Positions 1 to 7,016 of a stretch of DNA of 18,896 nt are shown one piece after another. The notes under the pieces were generated by a model. The model was not told the origin of the DNA. It searched no databases and saw only the letters and a list, made by a program, of their open reading frames with translations. The DNA comes from a bacterium (GTDB lineage: Bacteria; Babelota; Babeliae; Babelales; RVW-14): positions 1 through 18,896 of the forward strand of contig JAHFBQ010000018.1 in the NCBI GenBank assembly GCA_023249935.1, read 5' to 3'. Numbering within the stretch: position 1 is the first letter of the stretch; every line of letters begins with the position of its first letter. The position numbers and the translations under genes are program-made.

Positions 1-162
1 TGCCCACTTAGACGTACCACGCAACATACGACCCATCGCTGGACTACCAAAATCAGTTGCCTGACTGTTTGTCCAGTTAGACGTACCGCGCAACTGATTA
101 CCCAGCGTACTTGATCCAAAGTCTACAAACTGTTTGTTTATCCAGTTCGAGTTCACACGAGC
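1..162 (-). repeat. Tandem repeat, 69 bp (23 codons), about 2.3 copies before the edge
   Basis: On the plus strand AGACGTACCRCGCAAC occurs starting at 10 and at 79, exactly 69 bases apart. TCCAGTT at 72 recurs at 141, again 69 apart. In protein the units align as ARVNSNW...DFGSSTLGNQ, LRGTSNW...DFGSPAMGRM and LRGTSKW. The two units nearest the edge are the most alike, so the array probably continues beyond the window. Confidence 0.75.
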
Positions 163-516
163 TAATCTTGATACATCTGATGTTGTCACCAAAAGATCGC
201 GCGTTACCAAGCCACCATTAACGTTTGAAACTATTCCTGAGCCCAGAGAAAATGTCCAGGCATTAGAAAACGTATGGGCTTGAGAGTTACCTTTAATAAC
301 TGATTGTTGATCCCAACCAATAAGGTTTGATCTTGAATTGGTTTTAAAATACCCTGGAAGTGGCGATCCACCACCATTAAAATCACCTAGTACCATTTGG
401 GCCGATGGGTTAGTAAACTCAAACACTGCCGCCTCAAGACCCTGTATCATCAAGGCCTGAGCCAGCGTCATCACTGCACACCATAACAGGTGTTTCTGAA
501 TACGCATGTATCTCAT
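1..516 (-). CDS. Exported protein with 23-residue tandem repeats, 3' part missing (runs off left edge)
   Basis: An open frame on the minus strand runs from ATG at 516 to base 1 without a stop, giving 172 residues of a longer protein. A Shine-Dalgarno GGAGAG lies 4 bases upstream of this ATG; a second in-frame ATG at 507 is worse placed. The N-terminus is a signal peptide: basic start (MRYMRIQKH), hydrophobic core at about residues 10-25, and likely cleavage after GLEA near residue 29. The mature part is rich in Gly, Ser, Asn and Trp and poor in charge. From about residue 119 it becomes periodic: Trp at 125, 148 and 171 and the motif DFGS at 132 and 155, all exactly 23 residues apart. It lies 66 bases downstream of the beta-barrel gene, in the same direction. 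I do not recognise the family. A repeat adhesin or surface-layer-type protein would fit, but that is inference. Confidence 0.8.
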   Translation of the reverse strand, partial: MRYMRIQKHLLWCAVMTLAQALMIQGLEAAVFEFTNPSAQMVLGDFNGGGSPLPGYFKTNSRSNLIGWDQQSVIKGNSQAHTFSNAWTFSLGSGIVSNVNGGLVTRDLLVTTSDVSRLARVNSNWINKQFVDFGSSTLGNQLRGTSNWTNSQATDFGSPAMGRMLRGTSKWA

Positions 517-582
517 TCTACTCTCCAAAAAACGTTAAATTTTTGACTACCTTTTTTACTTTTTGACCCTGTCGTTGCCTAA

Positions 583-2466
583 TTAGAAGCCGTAGTTAAT
601 AGATGCTGACACCTGTGTATCTTGTGCCACATTTTTACCCCAAAGCACTTGCTCAAGACCGACACAGACGGTCGCTGCGTGGTTAACTTGCCAACGCCAC
701 TCACCACCAAGACGGTGCTCTATCATGTCTGAATCTTTCTCATAGGCAGCTAAGTTATAGTTGCTCGCTGGCAGATTGTAGACGCGATCGCGGCCTTTGA
801 TTTTGAAGTTGTAAAACACATCAAGCTCGGCACGACGCACAAACACCTGTTCAAAAAGATTGCCAACCCGCACATCGAATGCCAGACCTTTTGCTGTTTT
901 AAGCTTTGAAACGGTATCACCAAGCCCACGGAATGGGGAATTGAATGCTTTGAAATCTCTTCCAGCATTATCAAGACGATAACCAAGCGGCGTAAGAGCG
1001 CCCAATGCAGCCTGGTCCATACCGTTGGTTACTTCAACTAATTTTGGCACTCGTTGGTTTGTCATAGCAGGTAACGAATATACTCCCTCAATGAAGAAGT
1101 GTGGATTGATGGAGTTGCTGTAATGAGACTGCCCGCTAAATGAGAGACCTGTTTGAAAAAAGCCACCATTTCCACGTTCAGGCCCCCAAAGATTAGATGA
1201 TGATGCTGTTGGCGCGCTTGGACAAACAAGCCGTACCGCAACCAACGCTCTGTCTAGGTGCTGCACGTCAATGCGCGCTTGAGCATACAATTCAACATCG
1301 CCGATACCGGTACTTGTACCGCCCAACGTCGACATCCCCTTAGCCGCAAAAAAATCTTCCAACATTTCTTGGTCACCATCGTAGCGATACATAGCAGCGG
1401 CGAGTGAGTCTATCTGACCTTTTACTCGTGTTGTTTTTTCAATATTATCGTCAATTTCTAATCTCATCATATGACGCACATCAACAACAGGTATGTTAAC
1501 CCCTAGAGCAAGACGATGATCAAAGAAATAATGATTAACATTGAGACCAACATCCAAACGTCTGCGCTCACTAGTAAACTTGATTGCATCGTCAGCGAGA
1601 TAGCCTAAATAAGCATCGTTAGAAAAAACGCCGATGGAATTGGCGGCTAGCGATGACGCAGCCAAGATAGCAGCGGTACGTGCATTATTAGTTGCAGCTA
1701 GAGCTACCGCAGCATTTGCACCACCACCAATAACAGGCCGCGCTCCAGTATATGCAGTAATAGCGGCTATTATAAGGCGCGCGCGCGTCGCGGCATCTAT
1801 AGGAGGAATACGCGTCTCTATAGCTGCTACAACCACCGGTGCAACCGCTGCAGCATCAGCAAGAATCTGAGGTGCTGTTCTCGCTCTATCAGCTTCTACA
1901 GCGCCCAGAGCAAGAGCAGGAACTGCCACAGTTCCCGCAACAAACATAACTGGCAGCGATTTCGTTGCCGCCGCACTTGTGTCCACAGCACTGCTTGGCG
2001 CATACGTGCCATCGTTCACCGGCACATAATCATGTCTGTGCTGCGTAACACCTTGAGCAACCAGCTCACTGGCAAACAACATGTCACGTAAGCGAACCTT
2101 GTCATCACTCACCGCGGCATGACCAATATCCATTGCTGTACCCGCATTATTGAGCGCCTTGGATGCAACTGCATATTTAACCTCAGCACTAAATGCCATA
2201 TCCTGCTTGGTATAACGAGCATGCGCTGGTCGCGCTGGCTGCAGGTACAAATCAGCATATTTGCCCATTTCAGCTTCACGTAGATCTTCTTTGTGTTCAT
2301 GCTCACGCCAATGAGCAGCCATGTAGCGATGCTCACGTTCAAGACCATGATGCTTACGCTTAGGATCATTTTTTTCGTGTGCATGGTCAGCATGCACTGA
2401 CGACAACAGCACAAGCGCAGCGCTCAAAGCGACGGCGCCGGCTATCAATGGAATAGACTGTTTCAT
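583..2466 (-). CDS. Putative outer-membrane beta-barrel protein with His-rich N-terminus and Ala-rich central insert
   Basis: This 627-residue protein starts at an ATG preceded by GAGGAG six bases upstream. Residues 1-26 form a signal peptide with cleavage likely after SSVHA. The mature N-terminus (27-58) carries eight histidines (28, 30, 39, 40, 46, 52, 56, 58) among many charged residues. Residues 171-270 contain 33 alanines and are hydrophobic, with no cysteine. From about residue 300 to the end, short stretches of alternating polar and hydrophobic residues (for example RRLDVGLNVNHYFF and RAELDVFYNFKIKG) suggest amphipathic beta strands. The protein ends in INYGF, the terminal-Phe pattern of outer-membrane barrels recognised by BamA. 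It lies between two other exported-protein genes on the same strand. I cannot name a family. A porin-like or secretion-pore role is possible. The barrel call is inference from pattern, not from a domain match. Confidence 0.7.
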   Translation of the reverse strand: MKQSIPLIAGAVALSAALVLLSSVHADHAHEKNDPKRKHHGLEREHRYMAAHWREHEHKEDLREAEMGKYADLYLQPARPAHARYTKQDMAFSAEVKYAVASKALNNAGTAMDIGHAAVSDDKVRLRDMLFASELVAQGVTQHRHDYVPVNDGTYAPSSAVDTSAAATKSLPVMFVAGTVAVPALALGAVEADRARTAPQILADAAAVAPVVVAAIETRIPPIDAATRARLIIAAITAYTGARPVIGGGANAAVALAATNNARTAAILAASSLAANSIGVFSNDAYLGYLADDAIKFTSERRRLDVGLNVNHYFFDHRLALGVNIPVVDVRHMMRLEIDDNIEKTTRVKGQIDSLAAAMYRYDGDQEMLEDFFAAKGMSTLGGTSTGIGDVELYAQARIDVQHLDRALVAVRLVCPSAPTASSSNLWGPERGNGGFFQTGLSFSGQSHYSNSINPHFFIEGVYSLPAMTNQRVPKLVEVTNGMDQAALGALTPLGYRLDNAGRDFKAFNSPFRGLGDTVSKLKTAKGLAFDVRVGNLFEQVFVRRAELDVFYNFKIKGRDRVYNLPASNYNLAAYEKDSDMIEHRLGGEWRWQVNHAATVCVGLEQVLWGKNVAQDTQVSASINYGF

Positions 2467-2506
2467 TACTTTCTCCTCTGTATCCTTTTTTTATTCTTAT
2501 AATCAT

Positions 2507-2538
2507 GCAGGTCTTAGAAAAAGTTTTCTAAGACCTGC
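2507..2538. repeat. Perfect 15-bp inverted repeat between two exported-protein genes
   Basis: The arm GCAGGTCTTAGAAAA at 2507-2521 is exactly complementary to 2524-2538, with a 2-base centre, so the innermost pairs would open as a loop. It lies 19 bases past the stop of the 940-residue gene and 40 bases before the start of the 627-residue gene. No run of T follows on either strand, so it is not a canonical Rho-independent terminator. It could be a weak terminator, an mRNA 3'-end stabiliser or a protein-binding site. Confidence 0.7.
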
Positions 2539-2557
2539 GTCTGAATCAAACGCTAAT

Positions 2558-5380
2558 CTAAGAAGCAACAAGAATGGCCGCCGGCAATACTTGTTGAGAA
2601 ATAGCTTTAAGTGTTAAATTCGCAATTGGACTTGTCTGAGTTCCGGTTGTCAATCTAACAGGATCTTGGCTAAGCACCGTAACAGCACCACCACCGTCAA
2701 TAAGCGACTCTGTTAAATCAACCTGAGTTTTTACATCAGCAAAATGTTCATCCAGTTTATTTGGCCCAAATAATAACGATCCATACAGTTTCATAGTCGC
2801 CAACTGCATGGTGAATGATTTAAGCCAGCCTCGCTTAGGAGCATTGGCAGCGTCCACATTAAATGCCAACGTCCCAGTATTTCCAATGATCACCTGAGCC
2901 CCATCGGCAGCAAAGGAAAAAGCGCCGTTCCCAATAAACCGCATTCTGCCTGTGCCACTGGCAGCAGTTGCAGCAATGAGAATCTGGCCACCTTGATCAA
3001 CCGTAAAGTCAACATTGTGCACTCTATCTGCAGCTAATGCTGTTGGTAGATCAGCAATATGCAAACTTGCACCCTGATCAACACGCAAACGAGCATTCCT
3101 TGTAACTTCAAATGCTCCATTGCCACCAACATAGGCACGCCCATTGGCAGCAACTGAAAGCTCTGCTCCATCTCCAAGAGAGAACAATGCTAATTTATCA
3201 GTAGAGCTGTTACCGTTAAGTGAAATGGCTGCACCATCAGCAAAAATAAACCGCCCAGCCCCTCTGAGCTGAAGTACCGATCCTTCTGGTAGATCTAGTA
3301 CACCACGGAGAGAAACAGTCGGCGCCGATGTACCAATCTGATCACATTGAATAATAAGTCCTGCGTTTTTATCAAAGCCCAAGTTACCTAAATCAATCGA
3401 CGCATTACCGGTAACTTGAAGCCGATTACCGGAACCTTCAACGTTCATCTGATGTTGAGCATCAACAAGAAGTTCAGTACCTACTTTTTGATCAATTTCG
3501 GCACCATCTTGTAGAGTAATATTAAATGCAAAGGCACTGGTTGTTTCAAAATTCTTGATATGAGCCCCTTTATATAAGGCAGAGCCCATTTCCGGACCAG
3601 CACTGTCAACAGCAGTACCAACGAAAGTGTGTTCGTATAAAACCGGTGTTGCCAAGCTGCGAACATGCACCCCATCAAACTCTTCCATACATGCAAACGA
3701 TCTGGTCGGCAGCTTGCTGTTCATTTTTTTATGCTTAGCAGTTGCAGCATGCACACGCTCTTTACTAACCCGTTCTGGAGCAATTACTTTTGGTTTAGCA
3801 ACTGGTCTCATAGCTCGTCGCTTAGCGCAGTATTTGGCAAATGCAGTAATCGGACGATGAGATCGTGCCTGACTGACAGCTCGCGGCGAACGAACGAAAG
3901 ACTGATCAATCCCAGTACCAGTAACTTGATCTGCCTGAAGTGTAAAGCGTGCACTATTTTGTTTGATTGGATGCCCAAGAACTTCTAAATTCGATGCTTT
4001 GAGGTATGAATTTTGATCTATAACAAAACCATTGGTATTTGTATTCAAACCATTAGCAACAGAAACCGATTGGTCTTCAAAAATCATGCCGGCAAGTGTT
4101 GACGAGTTAGTCAAAAACACACCAGTATCACCGTCGAATACAACCAGCGGATTTCCTTTTTTCACTGGAAGATACGTAATATCTCCATTCGCATCAATCA
4201 TAGTTACTGTTTTATTGGTAACTGGCGCATTGAGGGTGAATCTAACTGACAAAGTATTTTCCGCTGCAAGCCCATCAAACCCAAAGGATCCTGACAAGGT
4301 CAAACCATCTTGGGTTAATGCAAGCATGTTCCCGGTATCCTCAACGTCGATATTAAGATCGGTCGACACTTCAACATCAAGTACCGCGTTACCAGCCAAT
4401 GCTATCGACGCACTTCCTCCATTTGGCGCAATAAATCCCGTACCAACAAGTTCAAGATCTTGTAAGGCAACAGAATTACCATTCAAATCAAGAAGTGTCG
4501 TTTGGTTAGAATCTGATGGGGAAAGCGCAAACAACTTACGGCCATTGTTTCCACGCATATGCACCACATTAGCGCTACCATCAGACTTGTTCACAATTTT
4601 GATTGTACCGCTGGTCAAAACAACATCACTACCGAATTCGAAGATGACATTCTCACCAAGCTCCAGCGTTGAACCAGCACCAAGATTAAATGTGTCTTGT
4701 GTGATGTTGGTTAATGTAGTATTAGAAAGAAGATACGTCTCTCCTGCTGCAACAGCAACTGAAGAGGCTGAACCACCTTCCCCATCACCATCAATACCGG
4801 TGCCATTCAGAAAATCAAGCGCCGTAACCCAGCTTGTATCATCTCCAGCATGTGTAAAAAGATTAAAATGTTGTTTATCGACAGTACCTGGACCAACAAT
4901 TTTTGCATCTTTGGCCATAACAGTATCGTTTGTCAGCTTAAGCGTACCACCATTCAACGTTATGGTACCCGAGAAAACGTTGCTAATCCCAAATTCCACA
5001 ACTGTATTGGCATCACTTAATACAACGCTCCTGGCAAAACATTCACCGGAGATAACATTATCAGCACCACTGAGAGAAAGCTCATCTGCTGTGGCGGCGT
5101 CAGGAGAAAATAAGCCACTCAGTAACGTTCGTTGACCAGCATTTTCTAAAACTCCAAGATCAAAAGCTAGAGGCCCGCCCTGAAGCGCCCCAAGATTTCC
5201 CGCAAATGCTAAGGTACCACGGACATCTAACCCATCATCACCAATATTCAATTCAGCATCTTGCTGTAGCACAATACCTGACTCTCTACTTCCCCAATTG
5301 ATACTCGCACAAAGCGATCCAACCCACGCAAATACAGCAATTGACGAACATAGCGAAAGTATTCCTATGGACTTCCTCAT
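2558..5380 (-). CDS. Large exported beta-helix-like repetitive protein with central polybasic segment
   Basis: This 940-residue protein begins at an ATG with GGAGG eight bases upstream. Residues 1-25 are a signal peptide (basic start, hydrophobic core, cleavage likely after SLCA). A Cys at 24 does not sit in a proper lipobox. Most of the protein is rich in Gly, Asn, Asp, Thr, Ser and Val in short repeated strands such as FSGTITLNGGTLKLTND. These resemble autotransporter-passenger or parallel beta-helix sequences. Residues 497-560 break this pattern: 19 Lys/Arg against 2 Glu, with no Asp. The C-terminus (ISQQVLPAAILVAS) has no barrel or terminal aromatic residue, so this is not a self-contained autotransporter. 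The next gene downstream encodes a putative barrel, which could be a partner. ATG-TAA at 5385-5380 overlaps the start codon as ATGTAATG; the Shine-Dalgarno spacing favours the second ATG. No family is recognised; a surface adhesin or effector is possible. Confidence 0.75.
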   Translation of the reverse strand: MRKSIGILSLCSSIAVFAWVGSLCASINWGSRESGIVLQQDAELNIGDDGLDVRGTLAFAGNLGALQGGPLAFDLGVLENAGQRTLLSGLFSPDAATADELSLSGADNVISGECFARSVVLSDANTVVEFGISNVFSGTITLNGGTLKLTNDTVMAKDAKIVGPGTVDKQHFNLFTHAGDDTSWVTALDFLNGTGIDGDGEGGSASSVAVAAGETYLLSNTTLTNITQDTFNLGAGSTLELGENVIFEFGSDVVLTSGTIKIVNKSDGSANVVHMRGNNGRKLFALSPSDSNQTTLLDLNGNSVALQDLELVGTGFIAPNGGSASIALAGNAVLDVEVSTDLNIDVEDTGNMLALTQDGLTLSGSFGFDGLAAENTLSVRFTLNAPVTNKTVTMIDANGDITYLPVKKGNPLVVFDGDTGVFLTNSSTLAGMIFEDQSVSVANGLNTNTNGFVIDQNSYLKASNLEVLGHPIKQNSARFTLQADQVTGTGIDQSFVRSPRAVSQARSHRPITAFAKYCAKRRAMRPVAKPKVIAPERVSKERVHAATAKHKKMNSKLPTRSFACMEEFDGVHVRSLATPVLYEHTFVGTAVDSAGPEMGSALYKGAHIKNFETTSAFAFNITLQDGAEIDQKVGTELLVDAQHQMNVEGSGNRLQVTGNASIDLGNLGFDKNAGLIIQCDQIGTSAPTVSLRGVLDLPEGSVLQLRGAGRFIFADGAAISLNGNSSTDKLALFSLGDGAELSVAANGRAYVGGNGAFEVTRNARLRVDQGASLHIADLPTALAADRVHNVDFTVDQGGQILIAATAASGTGRMRFIGNGAFSFAADGAQVIIGNTGTLAFNVDAANAPKRGWLKSFTMQLATMKLYGSLLFGPNKLDEHFADVKTQVDLTESLIDGGGAVTVLSQDPVRLTTGTQTSPIANLTLKAISQQVLPAAILVAS

Positions 5381-5477
5381 TACATTACCCTCCTCGTGGC
5401 CACTATACTCAAAATATCGCCCACACGGGGCTCACTCTTCTTTTTCTTTTTTAACACACACCCATACCGTAACGGTT

Positions 5478-5512
5478 ATGAGTATTATTTTTTTTTAAAA
5501 AATAATACTCAT
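5478..5512. repeat. AT-rich perfect 16-bp inverted repeat upstream of the beta-helix gene
   Basis: The arm ATGAGTATTATTTTTT at 5478-5493 is exactly complementary to 5497-5512 around TTT. It lies 56 bases past the ldh stop and 97 bases before the start of the 940-residue gene. It could end ldh transcription, although no separate T run follows on the minus strand. It could equally be an operator, because its right end touches a candidate -10 element. A small extra inverted repeat, ACCGT-A-ACGGT, lies beside it at 5466-5476. Confidence 0.65.
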
Positions 5513-5539
5513 ACTAGGTAGCCAATATTTCCTTGTAAA
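5511..5539 (-). promoter_or_regulatory. Candidate sigma70-type promoter for the exported-protein genes
   Basis: Read on the minus strand, TTTACA (5539-5534) and TAGTAT (5516-5511) are separated by exactly 17 bases. They match the -35 consensus at 5 of 6 positions and the -10 consensus at 4 of 6. The element sits about 130 bases before the start of the 940-residue gene and just after ldh, where a new transcription unit would be expected. Transcription would start inside the adjacent inverted repeat. In AT-rich DNA such matches occur by chance. Confidence 0.3.
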
Positions 5540-5568
5540 GAAAACACCAAATGCTCGGCTTTTTGATT

Positions 5569-6516
5569 TCAAATCGAATTTAAACATTTTTGTGCGTCCA
5601 CAATCCCTTGGCAAATTTGTTGTGCACTCAAACGTAAGGCATTATCTTCTTGCTCAGACAATACCACTGGTAACCGTACATGATTCCCATCAGCTCTGAG
5701 CACCACCGGTAAACTCAAATATACTTCTTCGGGCACAACATCAGTCGTTAAGGTGGACACCGTAAAAACACGTGATTGGTTAAACATGATAGATTTAATA
5801 ATTTTTGCGACAGTCAATGCAATCGCATACGAGGTAGAACCCTTTTGCGCTATAATTTCATATGCTGATTGCCGTGTATGATCAAGCATTTCTTGCTCAA
5901 ATTTTTTATCGTACTTTTGCTGAGCAGAGAGCAAAGATCCGGCAAGCGACGCCCCACTCCACCACACAAATTCAGAATCCCCATGCTCACCAAGAACATA
6001 GGCCATAACGTCTTTGGGGCTAACACCAAACCGCTTTGCAACTAAAAAACGAAGGCGTGCCGTATCAAGCACCGTGCCAGAACCAAAAACACGATTAGCA
6101 GGAAACCCTGAAAGTTTATAGGTTACATAGGACAAAACATCCATTGGATTTGTCACGACCAGAATAAAACAATCTTTATTGTGGGCGATAATTGCTGGTA
6201 CAATCTTACTAAACAACGCAGCATTTGCGCACAATAAGTCAATACGCGATTGCCCCTGCCGCTGCGCAAGACCGGCAGTGATAACCACAATATTCGCTCC
6301 TGCCACAAGCTCAAATGAATCTCCGGCAACAACCAATGAATTCGGAACAAATTGCTGACAATGATTCAAATCCATGGCCTCACCCCCAGCCCGATTTTTA
6401 TCAACATCAATCAATGCTATTTGACTGGCTAGGCCTTGCAACATGCAGGTATAGGCAAGCGTACTCCCTACATGCCCAGCACCAACAATGGCAATTTTTG
6501 TATCAAAACAACGCAT
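5569..6516 (-). CDS. ldh: L-lactate dehydrogenase (NAD-dependent)
   Basis: This 315-residue protein has the usual length of the family that interconverts pyruvate and L-lactate with NADH in the cytoplasm, recycling NAD during fermentation. The Rossmann nucleotide loop is G12-A-G14-H-V-G17, followed by the ribose-binding Asp37 in ALIDVD. Catalytic residues are visible: Arg91, Asp151 and Arg154 in LDTARLR, and His178 in GEHGDSE. The substrate-loop residue is Gln85 (GLAQRQG). Gln here is typical of lactate dehydrogenases and Arg of malate dehydrogenases, so lactate is the better call. The ATG at 6516 follows CGGGG. The gene stands alone after the ribosomal-cluster terminator, so it probably has its own promoter in 6517-6593, though I see no convincing one. 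A ketoacid-specific relative cannot be fully excluded. Confidence 0.88.
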   Translation of the reverse strand: MRCFDTKIAIVGAGHVGSTLAYTCMLQGLASQIALIDVDKNRAGGEAMDLNHCQQFVPNSLVVAGDSFELVAGANIVVITAGLAQRQGQSRIDLLCANAALFSKIVPAIIAHNKDCFILVVTNPMDVLSYVTYKLSGFPANRVFGSGTVLDTARLRFLVAKRFGVSPKDVMAYVLGEHGDSEFVWWSGASLAGSLLSAQQKYDKKFEQEMLDHTRQSAYEIIAQKGSTSYAIALTVAKIIKSIMFNQSRVFTVSTLTTDVVPEEVYLSLPVVLRADGNHVRLPVVLSEQEDNALRLSAQQICQGIVDAQKCLNSI

Positions 6517-6593
6517 TTTTTACCCCGAGCAAAAACTTTAAACCATGCATAAAAAACAAGTGTCGAAAAAACACCTCTTGCTTTGCAAGGGAT

Positions 6594-6629
6594 AAAAAAA
6601 GAGCCGCTGCAAAAATCTGCAGCGGCTCT
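6594..6629 (-). terminator. Rho-independent terminator of the ribosomal protein/rpoA-rplQ cluster
   Basis: On the minus strand the stem GAGCCGCTGCA pairs with TGCAGCGGCTC (6628-6618 with 6611-6601) around a 6-base loop and is followed directly by seven T (6600-6594). An additional A-T pair extends the stem to 12. It lies 30 bases past the rplQ stop and separates the cluster from ldh. Confidence 0.93.
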
Positions 6630-6659
6630 AAAATGAATTATAAAAATGTAATGAACGAC

Positions 6660-7016
6660 CTATACCCACTCAAGACGAGCAATGGTTGCCGTATCACTTA
6701 CACGAGTACCGAGAGGGATTACACGAGTGTAACCACCAGCTCTATCTACATATTTTGGTGCAATCTCTTTAATGAGTTTGACGACTGCATCTGCGTCATA
6801 AGGCAATTCCTGTTTAACACGACGGATCGTGTTAAAATCATAACCCTTACGTGCAATAGTTACGATTTTTTCAGCCTTTTTTTGCACTTCTTTAACTTGT
6901 GCTCTAGTCGACTGAAGAATACCAAACTTAATAAAATGGATTACTTGGTTACGTAAAAGAGCCTTGCGATGAGCACCTTTTACATTGAGTTTTTTTCTGC
7001 CAATTTGATGGTTCAT
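6660..7016 (-). CDS. rplQ: Large ribosomal subunit protein bL17
   Basis: This 118-residue protein is L17, a 50S protein near the exit of the peptide tunnel. It has the family's N-terminal pattern (MNHQIGRKKLNVKGAHRKALLRN) in slightly diverged form and the characteristic C-terminal GGYTRVIPLGTRVSDTA. Its ATG overlaps the rpoA stop as ATGA, so the two are probably translationally coupled. It is the last gene of the cluster, just before the terminator. Length is normal. Confidence 0.95.
   Translation of the reverse strand: MNHQIGRKKLNVKGAHRKALLRNQVIHFIKFGILQSTRAQVKEVQKKAEKIVTIARKGYDFNTIRRVKQELPYDADAVVKLIKEIAPKYVDRAGGYTRVIPLGTRVSDTATIARLEWV

Noticed and set aside
517..582. Terminator or promoter between the barrel gene and the repeat-protein gene
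   Set aside because: The 66 bases contain T- and A-rich runs and two GTCAAAAA direct repeats on the minus strand, but no hairpin and no good promoter pair.
1634..1870. 78-codon Ala-rich open frame on the plus strand
   Set aside because: It mirrors the Ala-rich codons of the barrel gene on the other strand. Complementary GCN/NGC codons explain its composition.
4032..5135. 367-codon open frame on the plus strand
   Set aside because: It lies entirely antisense to the 940-residue exported protein. Its Ser/Pro/Thr-rich sequence is what the complement of a Gly/Asn/Thr-rich gene gives, and the minus-strand gene has a signal peptide and ribosome site.
2558..5380. Lipoprotein signal in the 940-residue protein
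   Set aside because: Cys24 is preceded by GSL, which does not fit the lipobox, where the residue before Cys should be Gly, Ala or Ser. A normal signal peptidase I site after Ala25 is more likely.
5569..6516. Malate dehydrogenase as the identity of the NAD-dependent dehydrogenase
   Set aside because: The specificity-loop residue is Gln85 rather than Arg, and the GEHGDSEFVWWS region is closer to lactate dehydrogenases.
6517..6593. Promoter of ldh
   Set aside because: Weak matches such as TCGACA are present, but none has a convincing -10 at proper spacing, so no site is listed.
6315..6956. 213-codon open frame on the plus strand
   Set aside because: It crosses the start of ldh, the terminator and most of rplQ on the opposite strand, and shows no protein family features.
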